This document shows, one piece after another, positions 8,698 to 17,997 of a DNA stretch of 64,000 nucleotides (position 1 is its first letter; every line of letters begins with the position of its first letter). The notes under the pieces are model-generated. The model was not told the DNA's origin, searched no databases, and saw only the letters and a program-made list of their open reading frames with translations. A program made the position numbers and the translations under genes. Source of the DNA: Fusobacterium necrophorum subsp. necrophorum (lineage in GTDB: Bacteria; Fusobacteriota; Fusobacteriia; Fusobacteriales; Fusobacteriaceae); the NCBI RefSeq assembly GCF_004006635.1, contig NZ_CP034842.1, positions 806,001-870,000 of the forward strand, given 5' to 3'.

Positions 8698-9837
8698 ATG
8701 AAACAACGAGGAAGCATAGTCGTTCTGAGTGTGATCATTTTATTTCTTTTCATTCGTTTACAGGAAGAATCTAAAAAGGAAATTGTGAATTTGGAAGAGT
8801 TTACACAATATTATGAAACATCGGTAGCGGACAATGGAGGATTTGAACTTATTGAAAGTTTTTATAACTTTGAAAGGGTGTACCATTTTCCGAATCAGTA
8901 TATGGAAATTCCTAAAAAAGAGGAAGAAATCAAAAAGGAGGAAACGAAGTATCCCACAAAATCTACCTATATTGTAAAAAAGGGAGATACGCCTTCTAAA
9001 ATTGCAGCGAAATTCGGGATGAGTTTGAACAGTTTTCGAGCCAATAATCCTAATATGGATAAAAATTTAAGGGTGGGAAGCAGTGTCAACGTGGTTTCAG
9101 AGGATGGAGTGTTTTATAAATTACAAAAAGGGGATTCTGTGAGTCGAATTGCTGTCAAATACAAGGTAAAAGCAGCTGATATTGTCAAATATAATAATAT
9201 CAGTCCTCAAAAAATGAGAGTTGGACAGGAAATCTTTTTAAAAAGTCCTGATTATAAGGCTTTTTTGGAAAAAGAAAAGCCGAAATTAAGCAAAAAAGAA
9301 TTGGATAAAAAATTAAAAGAAAAACAGGAAAAAGAAGATCAAAAAATTTATGCGGAGAATAAAAGAACAGGAAAAAGTACTCAAAAACCGCAGGAAGAAC
9401 CAGAGAAAGAGGAAGGAAAAAAAGAGGATTCTGATACTGGAGGAACAGCTTCTTCTGGAGGATTCTCTATGCCAGTTCGGTATGCGGGAGTTTCCAGTCC
9501 TTATGGGTCCCGATTTCATCCTGTTTTGAAACGATATATTTTTCACTCTGGAGTTGATTTGGTAGCGAAGTATGTACCATTGAGAGCAGCAAGAGCCGGA
9601 GTGGTGAGTTTTGCCGGAAATATGAGTGGATATGGAAAAATTATTATTATCAAGCATGATAATGGCTTTGAAACAAGATATGCTCATTTAAGTCAAATTT
9701 CTACTCGAGTGGGAGAGCGTGTGGAACGTGGAGAGCTGATTGGAAAAACAGGAAATACAGGAAGAACAACAGGTCCACATTTGCACTTTGAAATACGACG
9801 TTTCGGAAAGACACTCAATCCGATGAAGTACTTATAA
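8698..9837 (+). CDS. LysM/M23 cell-wall endopeptidase
   Basis: A 379-residue envelope peptidase. An N-terminal hydrophobic segment (residues 6-20) acts as signal or anchor. Two LysM peptidoglycan-binding domains follow at about residues 97-140 (IVKKGDTPSKIA) and 143-185 (KLQKGDSVSRIA), then a charged Lys/Glu linker, then an M23 metallopeptidase domain. The M23 metal ligands are visible in GSRFHPVL...FHSGVDL and HLHFEIRR. All catalytic motifs are present, so it could cut peptidoglycan cross-bridges; alternatively it could be an EnvC-like regulator, but EnvC-type proteins have lost these residues. It starts 3 bases after rho. Confidence 0.88.
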   Translation: MKQRGSIVVLSVIILFLFIRLQEESKKEIVNLEEFTQYYETSVADNGGFELIESFYNFERVYHFPNQYMEIPKKEEEIKKEETKYPTKSTYIVKKGDTPSKIAAKFGMSLNSFRANNPNMDKNLRVGSSVNVVSEDGVFYKLQKGDSVSRIAVKYKVKAADIVKYNNISPQKMRVGQEIFLKSPDYKAFLEKEKPKLSKKELDKKLKEKQEKEDQKIYAENKRTGKSTQKPQEEPEKEEGKKEDSDTGGTASSGGFSMPVRYAGVSSPYGSRFHPVLKRYIFHSGVDLVAKYVPLRAARAGVVSFAGNMSGYGKIIIIKHDNGFETRYAHLSQISTRVGERVERGELIGKTGNTGRTTGPHLHFEIRRFGKTLNPMKYL

Positions 9838-9875
9838 ATTTTGAAATATGGTTAAGAAAGAATGGTGTTAAAAAC

Positions 9876-10937
9876 ATGGGAAAAGAGAGTCGAGAAATAC
9901 AAATCGGGATGTTAAGATTGGGAAAGGGAAATCCCATTGTGATTCAATCGATGATTAATACGGAAACTTCGGATGTAGAAGCGAGTGTCAGGCAAATTTT
10001 GGATTTGGAAGAAGCCGGCTGCGAATTGGTTCGTATGACGATCAATACAAAAGAGGCGGCTATGGCAATCCCCGCGATTAAAAAGAGAGTCCATATTCCT
10101 TTGGTAGCAGATATTCATTTTGATTATCGACTTGCCTTATTGGCGATAGAACAGGGAATTGATAAATTACGGATTAATCCCGGAAATATTGGTTCTGAAA
10201 AAAATATTCGTTTGGTTGCAGAAGCGGCAAAAAAGAAAAAAATTCCCATTCGTATTGGAGTCAATGCAGGTTCTTTGGAAAAACATATCTTAGAAAAATA
10301 TGGAGCAGTAACGGCAGATGCTATGGTCGAAAGCGCCATGTATCATGTGAAACTATTGGAACAATTTGCCTTTTATGACATTGTTATTTCGCTGAAAGCA
10401 AGTAATGTTGCCATGATGGTAGAGGCCTATCGAAAAATTCAAATACTTATGAACTATCCTCTACATTTGGGAGTCACGGAAGCAGGAACCGCCTTTCAAG
10501 GAAGTATTAAATCCGCGATTGGAATCGGAGCTCTGTTGCTAGACGGTATTGGGGATACCATACGAGTTTCCTTGACAGAAAATCCTGTAGAAGAAATCAA
10601 AGTAGCGAAAGAAATTTTAAAAGTATTGGGACTTCGTAAGGAAGGAGTAGAAATTGTGTCCTGCCCTACTTGCGGGAGGACGGAAATTGATTTAATTTCT
10701 TTGGCAAAAACAGTGGAAGAGGAATTTGTAAAAGAAAAAAGAAATATAAAAATTGCTGTTATGGGTTGTGTTGTGAATGGCCCCGGAGAAGCGAAAGAAG
10801 CTGACTATGGAGTTGCAGGTGGCAAAGGAGTTGGAATTTTGTTTCAAAAAGGAAAAATTGTAAAAAAAGTGCAAGAAAAAGATATCTTGCAAGAATTAAA
10901 AAACATGATTGCGGAAGATTTGAAAAGAAAAAGTTAA
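9876..10937 (+). CDS. ispG: 4-hydroxy-3-methylbut-2-en-1-yl diphosphate synthase
   Basis: The 4Fe-4S enzyme of the non-mevalonate isoprenoid pathway that converts MEcPP to HMBPP. The 353-residue protein has the N-terminal TIM barrel (PIVIQSMINTET, VADIHFDYRLA, LRINPGNIG) and the C-terminal cluster domain with cysteines in SCPTCGRTE and GCVVNGPGEA. It is the short bacterial form. The region after its stop carries the ECF-like promoter of the following sigma gene. Confidence 0.96.
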   Translation: MGKESREIQIGMLRLGKGNPIVIQSMINTETSDVEASVRQILDLEEAGCELVRMTINTKEAAMAIPAIKKRVHIPLVADIHFDYRLALLAIEQGIDKLRINPGNIGSEKNIRLVAEAAKKKKIPIRIGVNAGSLEKHILEKYGAVTADAMVESAMYHVKLLEQFAFYDIVISLKASNVAMMVEAYRKIQILMNYPLHLGVTEAGTAFQGSIKSAIGIGALLLDGIGDTIRVSLTENPVEEIKVAKEILKVLGLRKEGVEIVSCPTCGRTEIDLISLAKTVEEEFVKEKRNIKIAVMGCVVNGPGEAKEADYGVAGGKGVGILFQKGKIVKKVQEKDILQELKNMIAEDLKRKS

Positions 10938-10963
10938 ACTTTTTTGTTTGTGATATCGTCTAA
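10933..10963 (+). promoter_or_regulatory. Candidate ECF-sigma autoregulatory promoter
   Basis: GTTAAACTT at 10933-10941, 15 bases, then CGTCTAA at 10957-10963. This fits the general ECF pattern of an AAC-containing -35 and a CGTC/TCTAA-type -10. No sigma-70 promoter is apparent here. The -10 lies about 30 bases before the sigma start. Autoregulation is inference. Confidence 0.55.
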
Positions 10964-10993
10964 GAAAGTGTATAAAAACAGGTGAGGTATGAC

Positions 10994-11446
10994 ATGGACT
11001 TTGATGAAATCTTTGAACAATATTTTGATAAAGTGTATTATAAGGTATTAGGGATTGTAAAAAATTCAGATGATGCGGAAGATATTTCTCAGGAAGTTTT
11101 CATCAGTGTTTATAAAAATTTGAAAAAATTCAAGGGAGAAAGCAGTATCTATACTTGGATTTATCGAATTGCAATTAACAAGACCTATGATTTTTTAAAA
11201 AAGAATAAGGCAATGCTGGAAATCAACGAGGAAATTCTGTCCTTGGAATACAATGTGGATATGGACAGAAATATGATTTTGGCAGAAAAATTGAAAAAAA
11301 TTTCCATGCAAGAGAGGGAATTTGTCATTTTAAAAGATTTATATGGCTATAAGTTAAAAGAAATTGCTGAAATGAAAGATATGAACTTATCAACGGTAAA
11401 ATCAATTTATTATAAGGCGATAAGAGATATGGGAGGAAACGAATGA
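10994..11446 (+). CDS. ECF-type RNA polymerase sigma factor
   Basis: A 150-residue sigma factor with only regions 2 and 4. Region 2 is seen in YFDKVYYKVLGIVKNSDDAED and in the following SQEVFI and YTWIYRIAINKTYDFLKK segments. Region 4 is a helix-turn-helix (LYGYKLKEIAEMKDMNLSTVKS). A GTG at 10982 gives four extra residues, but AGGTGAGG upstream of ATG 10994 is better spaced. The stop overlaps the next gene (ATGA), and the two following genes look like its envelope-associated partners, so an envelope-stress role is likely. Confidence 0.88.
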   Translation: MDFDEIFEQYFDKVYYKVLGIVKNSDDAEDISQEVFISVYKNLKKFKGESSIYTWIYRIAINKTYDFLKKNKAMLEINEEILSLEYNVDMDRNMILAEKLKKISMQEREFVILKDLYGYKLKEIAEMKDMNLSTVKSIYYKAIRDMGGNE

Positions 11447-11766
11447 TGACATCACCGAAAGAAAGAGTAAGAGCCAATATATATAAAGAATTATTGGAAC
11501 AGGAGAAGAGAAGAAATAAAAAACTTTCCATTGTTTCTGTCAGTGTTTTTCTTCTTGGAATATTTGCAAGCTCAGGGTATAATACTTTATATCGAACAAG
11601 CACGGGAGGACAAAGTCCAAGCTATGTTATGGGAGCCGAAAAACAAGTCAAAGAATTTGAAAAGGATAGTTTTATCTTAGACTCCATCTATAACACAGGA
11701 ATATTACATGAAAAAACAGTGTCACTCAATCCAGATGAGTTATTTGGATTGGATACACAAATTTAA
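11443..11766 (+). CDS. Single-pass membrane protein, probable anti-sigma partner
   Basis: A 107-residue protein overlapping the sigma gene by four bases. The N-terminal 30 residues are charged and helical (SPKERVRANIYKELLEQEKR) and would face the cytoplasm. One hydrophobic segment follows (about residues 31-47, SIVSVSVFLLGIFASS), then a roughly 60-residue exported tail. This layout and position are those of membrane anti-sigma factors, but no zinc-binding HxxxCxxC motif and no recognisable family signature is present, so the role is inferred from context. Confidence 0.6.
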   Translation: MMTSPKERVRANIYKELLEQEKRRNKKLSIVSVSVFLLGIFASSGYNTLYRTSTGGQSPSYVMGAEKQVKEFEKDSFILDSIYNTGILHEKTVSLNPDELFGLDTQI

Positions 11767-11780
11767 TGGAGGATACAGGA

Positions 11781-12182
11781 ATGAAGAAATTGTGGGTATA
11801 TATAATATTTGTTTTGTCTTCTTTGACACTTCTGGGAGAATCCGAATTTGGAATTATTCAAGACAGTGAGTTACGGAAAGTTGGAGTGAGTGAGGCAAAT
11901 TTACGACAGGCGAAAGCTGTGATTAAGCAAGCGGAAACAACGTATAAAATGCTTGTGTTGGAGAGAAGAGAAATTGAGTTAAAGATTAACAAATTGATGA
12001 TGGAAAATCCTGCCAAAAACTTGTCAACCTTGGATACTCTTTTTGATCGGATCGGTGTGATTGAAGCTAAGATATTAAAAGACAAGGTGAGAAGTCAAAT
12101 TGAAATGCAAAAATATATCAGTCAGGAGCAATATTTACAGGCGAGAGAGCTCTCCATTCAACGTTTAAATCGACGTAAATAA
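11781..12182 (+). CDS. Exported helical protein, Spy/CpxP-like in layout
   Basis: A 133-residue protein with a signal peptide (MKKLWVYIIFVLSSLTLLGES), preferred from ATG 11781 because GGAGGATACAGGA precedes it. The mature part is entirely helical and charged, with VSEANLRQAKAVIKQAETTY and EMQKYISQEQYLQARELS. This is reminiscent of small periplasmic sensors/chaperones such as CpxP, Spy or ZraP, but the exact LTxxQ motif is missing. It is the third gene after an ECF sigma factor and a membrane partner, which supports an envelope stress circuit. The family is not certain. Confidence 0.6.
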   Translation: MKKLWVYIIFVLSSLTLLGESEFGIIQDSELRKVGVSEANLRQAKAVIKQAETTYKMLVLERREIELKINKLMMENPAKNLSTLDTLFDRIGVIEAKILKDKVRSQIEMQKYISQEQYLQARELSIQRLNRRK

Positions 12183-12207
12183 AATCGAAGAAAATTCCAG
12201 AAAGCAC

Positions 12208-12236
12208 TTGCAAAAAATTGAAAAATATGCTATTAT
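12208..12236 (+). promoter_or_regulatory. Promoter for rpmE
   Basis: TTGCAA at 12208-12213, 17 bases, then TATTAT at 12231-12236 preceded by TGC (extended -10). It is 44 bases upstream of the rpmE start. Confidence 0.7.
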
Positions 12237-12279
12237 CTATTCTGATATTGAGAATGATAAGATTAGGAAGGTGAACAGA

Positions 12280-12522
12280 ATGAAAAAAGGATTACATCCT
12301 GAGTATAACATTGTTGTGTTTGAAGATATGGCAGGAAATCAATTTTTAACAAGATCCACAAAAATGCCAAAAGAAACAACTATGTATGAGGGGAAAGAAT
12401 ATCCGGTGATCAAAATTGCTGTAAGTTCAGCATCTCATCCATTCTATACAGGAGAAATGAGATTCGTAGATACTGCTGGAAGAGTTGACAAATTTAACAA
12501 ACGATACAACTTGGGAAAATAG
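12280..12522 (+). CDS. rpmE2: 50S ribosomal protein L31, type B (zinc-independent)
   Basis: An 80-residue L31 with [20 protein letters not shown] at its start and the [20 protein letters not shown] signature. It has no CxxC pairs, so it is the cysteine-free form. In many bacteria that form replaces the zinc form during zinc starvation, but in a genome with only one copy it would be the housekeeping form. The start at 12280 follows AGGAAGGTGA; reading from further upstream would include promoter sequence. Confidence 0.93.
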   Translation: MKKGLHPEYNIVVFEDMAGNQFLTRSTKMPKETTMYEGKEYPVIKIAVSSASHPFYTGEMRFVDTAGRVDKFNKRYNLGK

Positions 12523-12526
12523 TATA

Positions 12527-12554
12527 AAAACAGGATGTTTATCCTGTTTTTTTA
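12527..12554 (+). terminator. Intrinsic terminator after rpmE
   Basis: AAAACAGGAT pairs with ATCCTGTTTT around a four-base loop and runs into T residues. It lies between rpmE and upp. Confidence 0.85.
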
Positions 12555-12577
12555 TAAAAAAATTTAAGGAGGCTATC

Positions 12578-13201
12578 ATGGCGGTTATTGAGGTCAATCA
12601 TCCTTTAATTCAACATAAGTTGACGATTTTGAGAAACAAGGATACGGATACTAAGTCATTTCGAGAAAATTTAAATGAAATTGCAAAGTTAATGACTTAT
12701 GAAGCAACAAAAAATCTGAAAGTAATGGAAGAGGAAGTGGAAACTCCACTTATGAAAACGATAGGATATACGTTAGCGGACAAGGTCGCCATTGTCCCTA
12801 TTCTAAGAGCAGGTTTGGGAATGGTAGAGGGAATACAGGCCTTAATTCCTACTGCGAAAGTGGGACATATTGGAGTTTACAGAAATGAAGAAACCTTAGA
12901 GCCGGTTTATTATTATTGTAAATTACCTACAGATGTTGATAAGAGAAAAGTGATTTTGGTGGATCCTATGTTGGCAACGGGGGGATCTGCAGTCTATGCC
13001 ATTGATTATTTAAAGTCACAAAATGTGAAAGAGATTGTGTTTATGTGTTTAGTAGCAGCTCCAAGCGGAATTGAGAAGTTGTTAAATAAACATCCTGAGG
13101 TAGCAATTTATACAGCAAAAATTGATCAAGGATTAACAGAAAATGGATATATTTATCCGGGATTGGGAGATTGTGGAGACCGAATTTTCGGAACAAAATA
13201 A
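12578..13201 (+). CDS. upp: Uracil phosphoribosyltransferase
   Basis: Salvages uracil to UMP using PRPP. The 207-residue protein starts [19 protein letters not shown] behind AAGGAGG; an in-frame upstream extension covers the rpmE terminator and is not used. The PRPP loop [14 protein letters not shown] is at about residues 125-138 and the uracil-binding tail [17 protein letters not shown] is intact. It appears monocistronic, between terminators. Confidence 0.96.
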   Translation: MAVIEVNHPLIQHKLTILRNKDTDTKSFRENLNEIAKLMTYEATKNLKVMEEEVETPLMKTIGYTLADKVAIVPILRAGLGMVEGIQALIPTAKVGHIGVYRNEETLEPVYYYCKLPTDVDKRKVILVDPMLATGGSAVYAIDYLKSQNVKEIVFMCLVAAPSGIEKLLNKHPEVAIYTAKIDQGLTENGYIYPGLGDCGDRIFGTK

Positions 13202-13215
13202 CATTGAAATAGTAG

Positions 13216-13247
13216 AGAAGATATTGAAAAAGATATCTTCTTTTTTT
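13216..13247. terminator. Intrinsic terminator after upp
   Basis: AGAAGATAT (13216-13224) pairs perfectly with ATATCTTCT (13233-13241), followed by a T tract. The A-rich other side is not strong enough to call it bidirectional. Confidence 0.8.
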
Positions 13248-13262
13248 GTTTCGTTAAATTTG

Positions 13263-13291
13263 TTGACAAAAAAAGTAAAATATTATACAAT
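13263..13291 (+). promoter_or_regulatory. Promoter for copZ-copA
   Basis: TTGACA at 13263-13268, 17 bases, TACAAT at 13286-13291. It lies 52 bases before copZ. I see no clear CopY or CueR operator in the gap. Confidence 0.75.
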
Positions 13292-13342
13292 AAATCTAGC
13301 GAAAAAATGTATATTTTAAACACGAATGAAGGAGGAAAGGAA

Positions 13343-13537
13343 ATGAAAAAGGTATTGAAAATTGATGGCATGGGTTGTGAACATTGTGTGAAGGCTGTGA
13401 CAGGAGCTTTGTCTTCTTTAGAAGGTGTTTCTTTAGTCGAAGTAAAAATAGGAGAAGCAACTGTTGAAGTGGCAGATCATTATGATATGAAAAAAATCCA
13501 AGATGCTTTGGACGATGCCGGGTATGATTTGTTATGA
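13343..13537 (+). CDS. copZ: Copper chaperone, heavy-metal-associated domain protein
   Basis: A 64-residue single HMA domain with the metal-binding GMGCEHC motif near residues 9-15. The start at 13343 follows AAGGAGGAAAGGAA; the upstream ATG at 13307 has no ribosome binding site. It overlaps copA by four bases (ATGA) and is expected to hand Cu(I) to the ATPase encoded next to it. Confidence 0.9.
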   Translation: MKKVLKIDGMGCEHCVKAVTGALSSLEGVSLVEVKIGEATVEVADHYDMKKIQDALDDAGYDLL

Positions 13538-15765
13538 AAAAAGATGTGTTAGAAATTTCAGGGATTACCTGTCAAGCCTGTGTTGCAAAAATTGAAAGGA
13601 AAGTTTCCAGAATGGATGGAGTGGAACGGGCGAATGTAAATTTATCGACCGGAATCGGAAGCTTTTTTTACGATGCCGATAAGGTAAAATTGGAAGAGAT
13701 CATTGCAACAATTGAGAAATTAGGTTATGGAGGAAACATCCCTAAAAAAGAAGATAGAGAGAGCAAGAAAAAAGAAAAAGAAGAACAGCGAAGGAAAGAA
13801 AAAAGGGAATTTCAAAGCATTTTCTTTTTTTCCTGTATTGTCTTTTATATTTCTATGGGAAGTATGTTGGGATTTCCTCTTCCTTCTTTATTTTCTATGG
13901 AAGAAAATCCTCTGTTTTTTGCTTCCATACAGTTGGTATTCAGTCTTCCCGTTTTATACTTCGGAAGACATTTCTACCAAAAAGGATTGAAACAACTCTT
14001 GTTATTGGCACCCAATATGGATTCTTTGATAGCGGTGGGAACAGGAGCGGCTTTTCTTTATAGCCTCTATGGTTTGTACCAAATTATGCAAGGGGAAGTA
14101 CACTATGCTCACCATTTATATTTTGAGTCCTCCGTCATGATTTTGGCTTTTATTTCTTTAGGGAAATATTTGGAAGAAAGAAGCAAGGGAAAAACTTCGG
14201 AAGCCATTCAAAAATTGATGGACATGCAGGTCCCCGTGGCTCATAAAATTGTAGGAGAACAAATTCTTTCTCTCCCTTTGGAAGAGATTGAACTCCAAGA
14301 TATTCTTTTGGTAAAAGCAGGGGAAAAAATTCCCTTAGACGGAGTGATTATTGAGGGAGAATCCACGATTAATGAATCCATGTTGACCGGAGAAAGTATT
14401 CCGGTGTCTAAAAAAGTGGGAGACAGTGTGTACGGAGCGACGGTCAATGGCGAAGCGAACTTAAAAATTCGAGTGGAAGCCGTCGGGGAGGATACCGTCA
14501 TTGCAAAAATTATTCATTTGGTGGAGGATGCACAGGGCACAAAAGCACCGATTGCGAAACTGGCAGATGAAATTTCCCTGTATTTTGTTCCTGTTGTGAT
14601 GGCAATTGCCTGTCTTGCTTTTCTATTCTGGTATTTTGTATTTGGAAAAGATTTAGTTTTCTCCCTTACAATTTTTGTTTCGATTATGGTCATTGCCTGT
14701 CCCTGTTCTTTAGGACTTGCGACTCCGACCGCCATTATGGTGGGAACGGGGCGAGGAGCGGAATTGGGAATTTTGATTAAGTCCGGAGAGGCTTTACAAA
14801 AGGCACAAAAGATGACTGCCATTGTATTTGATAAAACGGGAACCCTAACGGAGGGAAAACCTGAATTGGAAGAAATGATACCTTATGTTTCAAATAAAAC
14901 GGATTGTCTAAAGATTGCAGCTTCTTTGGAACAATATTCAGAACATCCTTTAGGAAAAGCAATTTTAGAGGCGGCAGCAAGAAAAGATCTTTTACTCATG
15001 GAAATGGAAGAGATACAAATTTTAGTAGGGAGAGGAATTTCCGGAAAAAAAGATGGAAAACATTATTTTATGGGAAGTTCAAAAGGTGTCTTGGAATTTG
15101 GAGCCAATTTGGAAGGAGTGAGAGATCCTTTTCCTTACGAAGCTCAAGGAAAGACGGTTCTCTATTTAGCGGAAGATTCAAAAACAATCGCTTCTTTTGT
15201 GGTAGCCGATCAAATTAAGGAAGAGAGTAAGGAAGTATTGGAACAATTGAAGGAAAAAGGCTTTTATTTAGCTATGATTACAGGAGATAAAAAAGAAACG
15301 GCGGAAAGTATTGCAAAAAAATTGAACATAGATGTTGTATTTGCCGAAGTCAGTCCTGAGGATAAGTATTTAAAAGTAAAAGAACTGCAAGAGCAAGGCA
15401 AAAAAGTAATTATGGTAGGGGACGGAATCAACGATTCTCCCGCCTTAATGCAGGCGGATTTAGGGATTGCTATGGGAGGAGGAACCGATATTGCCATGGA
15501 AAGTGCAGATATTGTATTGATGAAGAAAAGCCTTTCCGGTATTGTGGATGCTTTGGATTTAAGTCAAGCGACCATGAAGAATATCAAACAGAATTTATTT
15601 TGGGCTTTTCTGTACAATAGCTTGGGAATTCCTCTGGCAGCAGGACTTTTGTATCCTTTTACAGGACATTTATTAAATCCTATGATAGCCGGTTTCGCTA
15701 TGGCAATGAGTTCTGTTTCTGTCGTAAGCAATGCTTTACGACTTCGATATTTTAAGAGAGGTTGA
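13534..15765 (+). CDS. copA: Copper-exporting P1B-type ATPase
   Basis: A 743-residue Cu(I) efflux pump of the inner membrane. The single N-terminal metal-binding domain has GITCQAC (residues 7-13), followed by an unusually Lys/Glu-rich linker near residues 75-95. The actuator domain has TGES, the sixth membrane helix has the ion-binding CPC ([14 protein letters not shown]), the phosphorylation motif is [11 protein letters not shown], and the hinge is [10 protein letters not shown]. An HP dipeptide (YSEHPLG) completes the P1B set. It lies in one transcript with copZ. Confidence 0.95.
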   Translation: MKKDVLEISGITCQACVAKIERKVSRMDGVERANVNLSTGIGSFFYDADKVKLEEIIATIEKLGYGGNIPKKEDRESKKKEKEEQRRKEKREFQSIFFFSCIVFYISMGSMLGFPLPSLFSMEENPLFFASIQLVFSLPVLYFGRHFYQKGLKQLLLLAPNMDSLIAVGTGAAFLYSLYGLYQIMQGEVHYAHHLYFESSVMILAFISLGKYLEERSKGKTSEAIQKLMDMQVPVAHKIVGEQILSLPLEEIELQDILLVKAGEKIPLDGVIIEGESTINESMLTGESIPVSKKVGDSVYGATVNGEANLKIRVEAVGEDTVIAKIIHLVEDAQGTKAPIAKLADEISLYFVPVVMAIACLAFLFWYFVFGKDLVFSLTIFVSIMVIACPCSLGLATPTAIMVGTGRGAELGILIKSGEALQKAQKMTAIVFDKTGTLTEGKPELEEMIPYVSNKTDCLKIAASLEQYSEHPLGKAILEAAARKDLLLMEMEEIQILVGRGISGKKDGKHYFMGSSKGVLEFGANLEGVRDPFPYEAQGKTVLYLAEDSKTIASFVVADQIKEESKEVLEQLKEKGFYLAMITGDKKETAESIAKKLNIDVVFAEVSPEDKYLKVKELQEQGKKVIMVGDGINDSPALMQADLGIAMGGGTDIAMESADIVLMKKSLSGIVDALDLSQATMKNIKQNLFWAFLYNSLGIPLAAGLLYPFTGHLLNPMIAGFAMAMSSVSVVSNALRLRYFKRG

Positions 15766-15848
15766 TATGGGAAATAGGAAATATATTCTGTGGATGAGTT
15801 GTTTTCTAAAAGTTTCTTGTGAAAATAAACGGAATATAGGGAAAAAAG

Positions 15849-15877
15849 TTGACATTTTTCTTAATAGGCTATATACT
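15849..15877 (+). promoter_or_regulatory. Promoter for atoE-atoD-atoA
   Basis: TTGACA at 15849-15854, 17 bases, TATACT at 15872-15877. It lies 53 bases before the transporter start. Confidence 0.8.
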
Positions 15878-15929
15878 TGATATAGGGTGAAATGTTTGCA
15901 AAACTAACATATATTAGGGAGATGATACA

Positions 15930-17306
15930 ATGAAACAAAATAATGAGAAAAAAGGTATTTTTAAAAAATTTACCTCAGCTTCAGTTGCACTAATGCAAAG
16001 ATGGTTGCCGGATCCTTTTATTTTCTGTGCAATTTTAACTTTCTTTGTGTTTATCGCATCATTATTATTTACAAAGGCATCTGTTTTTGATGTCATCAGG
16101 TACTGGTCCGGAGGATTCTGGTCTTTGCTTTCTTTTTCTATGCAAATGGCATTGGTGTTGGTAACAGGACATACCATGGCAAGTTCGCCGGTTTTTAAAA
16201 ATTTATTGGAAAAAATGGCATCTAAATTAAAGACACCAAGACAAGCAATTGTTGTAGTTACTTTGGTCTCAACCATAGCCTGTATTTTAAACTGGGGATT
16301 TGGACTTGTTATTGGAGCTATTTTTGCAAAAGAAATTGCAAAAAAATTAAAAGGTGTTGATTATCGTTTGTTGATCGCTTCCGCTTATACCGGATTCTTG
16401 GTGTGGCATGGAGGCTTATCCGGTTCCATTCCACTTCAATTGGCAACCGGTGGAGAAGTCTTAAAGCAACAAACCTTGGGAGTGGTTTCAGAAGCGATTC
16501 CTACCAGTCAAACTTTATTTTCTCCAATGAATTTATATATTTTAATAGGACTTTTGATTTTATTGCCTCTCATCAATGCGGCAATGTATCCGAGTCCGGA
16601 AGAAGTGGTAACTATCAATCCGGATTTATTGAAAGAAATAGAGCCGGTAACAATAGATACTAAGACAATGACTCCGGCAGAAAAAATTGAAAATGGAAAA
16701 TTTGTTTCTTATGCTTTAGGAGTTATGGGATATGTATATATTATTAAATATTTAATGGAAAATGGTTTTGCCTTGAATTTGAATATCGTAAACTTTATTT
16801 TCTTGTTTACCGGAATTATTTTCCATGGAACACCAAGACGATATTTGAATGCTTTGGCAGAAGCTGTCAAGGGGGCAGCAGGAATCTTGCTTCAATTTCC
16901 GTTCTATGCAGGTATTATGGGAATTATGGTGGGAATGGACATCGATGGAAACTCTTTAGCAGGTTTGATGTCTAATTTCTTTGTCAATATTTCTACTCCA
17001 AGAACATTTCCATTGTTTACCTTCTTAAGTGCGGGAATCGTAAATTTCTTTGTTCCTTCCGGGGGAGGACAATGGGTAGTGCAAGCTCCGATTGTAATGC
17101 CGGCGGGACAAATGATAGGAGTTTCTGCAGCAAAATCAGCATTAGCGATTACTTGGGGAGATGCATGGACAAATATGGCACAACCGTTTTGGGCATTACC
17201 GGCGTTAGGAATTGCAGGACTGGGAGCAAAAGACATTATGGGATATTGTCTGATCGTAACCATTGTTTCAGGATTGTTTATTTGTTCAGGTTTCCTATTA
17301 TTTTAA
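15930..17306 (+). CDS. atoE: Short-chain fatty acid transporter, AtoE family
   Basis: A 458-residue polytopic membrane protein starting with a basic cytoplasmic stretch and then repeated hydrophobic helices. Conserved AtoE segments are visible, such as FWSLLSFSMQMALVLVTGH, ILNWGFGLVIGA and PSGGGQWVVQAPI. It should import acetoacetate or butyrate-type short-chain acids. It is followed within 27 bases by the two subunits of a CoA-transferase, so transport and activation are coupled in one operon. Confidence 0.92.
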   Translation: MKQNNEKKGIFKKFTSASVALMQRWLPDPFIFCAILTFFVFIASLLFTKASVFDVIRYWSGGFWSLLSFSMQMALVLVTGHTMASSPVFKNLLEKMASKLKTPRQAIVVVTLVSTIACILNWGFGLVIGAIFAKEIAKKLKGVDYRLLIASAYTGFLVWHGGLSGSIPLQLATGGEVLKQQTLGVVSEAIPTSQTLFSPMNLYILIGLLILLPLINAAMYPSPEEVVTINPDLLKEIEPVTIDTKTMTPAEKIENGKFVSYALGVMGYVYIIKYLMENGFALNLNIVNFIFLFTGIIFHGTPRRYLNALAEAVKGAAGILLQFPFYAGIMGIMVGMDIDGNSLAGLMSNFFVNISTPRTFPLFTFLSAGIVNFFVPSGGGQWVVQAPIVMPAGQMIGVSAAKSALAITWGDAWTNMAQPFWALPALGIAGLGAKDIMGYCLIVTIVSGLFICSGFLLF

Positions 17307-17333
17307 TATAGACAACTTTAGGAGGGTGTGAAA

Positions 17334-17984
17334 ATGAAAAAAATAGTTTCTATGGAAGAAGCCATCTCTCATGTGAAAGATGGTATGACAGTTCATATTG
17401 GAGGATTCCTTGCAGTAGGAACTCCGGAAAATATCATTACTGCCTTGATTGAAAAGGGAGTGAAAGACTTAACCATTGTAGCAAACGATACCGGATTTCC
17501 GGATAAAGGAATCGGAAGACTTGTGAATAATAATCAAGTGAAAAAAGTCATTGCCTCTCATATTGGAACCAACCCTGAAACGGGAAGAAAAATGCAAAGT
17601 GGCGAAATGGAAGTGGAATTGGTTCCACAAGGGACTTTGGCAGAAAGAGTAAGAGCGGCAGGTTTTGGATTGGGAGGAGTCCTAACTCCAACCGGATTAG
17701 GAACCATTGTTGCAGAAGGAAAAGAAATAATTAATGTAGATGGAAAAGACTATCTTTTGGAAAAACCGATCAAAGCGGACGTAGCCTTATTGTTAGGGAC
17801 TACTGTGGACACCTCAGGAAATGTGATTTTTGCAAAAACAACAAAGAACTTTAATCCGTTGATGGCACCAGCTGCGGATTTAGTCATTGTAGAGGCTGAA
17901 AAAATTGTGGAAGTAGGAGAAATTGATCCGGATCATGTAATGCTTTCTAAGATTTTCGTAGATTACATTGTAGAAGGGAAATAA
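17334..17984 (+). CDS. atoD: Acetoacetyl-CoA:acetate/butyrate CoA-transferase, alpha subunit
   Basis: The 216-residue subunit A of a class I CoA-transferase. It has the glycine-rich VHIGGFLAVGTPENII segment near the N-terminus and the GGVLTPTGLGT segment near residue 115. It acts with the next gene product to move CoA between acetyl- or butyryl-CoA and acetoacetate. A GTG at 17328 is too close to the GGAGG at 17321-17325; ATG 17334 has the right spacing. Confidence 0.93.
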   Translation: MKKIVSMEEAISHVKDGMTVHIGGFLAVGTPENIITALIEKGVKDLTIVANDTGFPDKGIGRLVNNNQVKKVIASHIGTNPETGRKMQSGEMEVELVPQGTLAERVRAAGFGLGGVLTPTGLGTIVAEGKEIINVDGKDYLLEKPIKADVALLLGTTVDTSGNVIFAKTTKNFNPLMAPAADLVIVEAEKIVEVGEIDPDHVMLSKIFVDYIVEGK

Positions 17985-17997
17985 GGAGGAACAAAAG

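Noticed and set aside
9313..9687. 124-codon frame opposite the M23 peptidase
   Set aside because: The reverse of the Lys/Glu-rich linker gives an artificial Phe-rich reading.
13153..13371. 72-codon frame opposite the copZ promoter region
   Set aside because: Antisense through a terminator and promoter; Phe/Ser-rich shadow.
15914..16276. 120-codon frame opposite atoE
   Set aside because: Antisense to a clear transporter gene; no start context.
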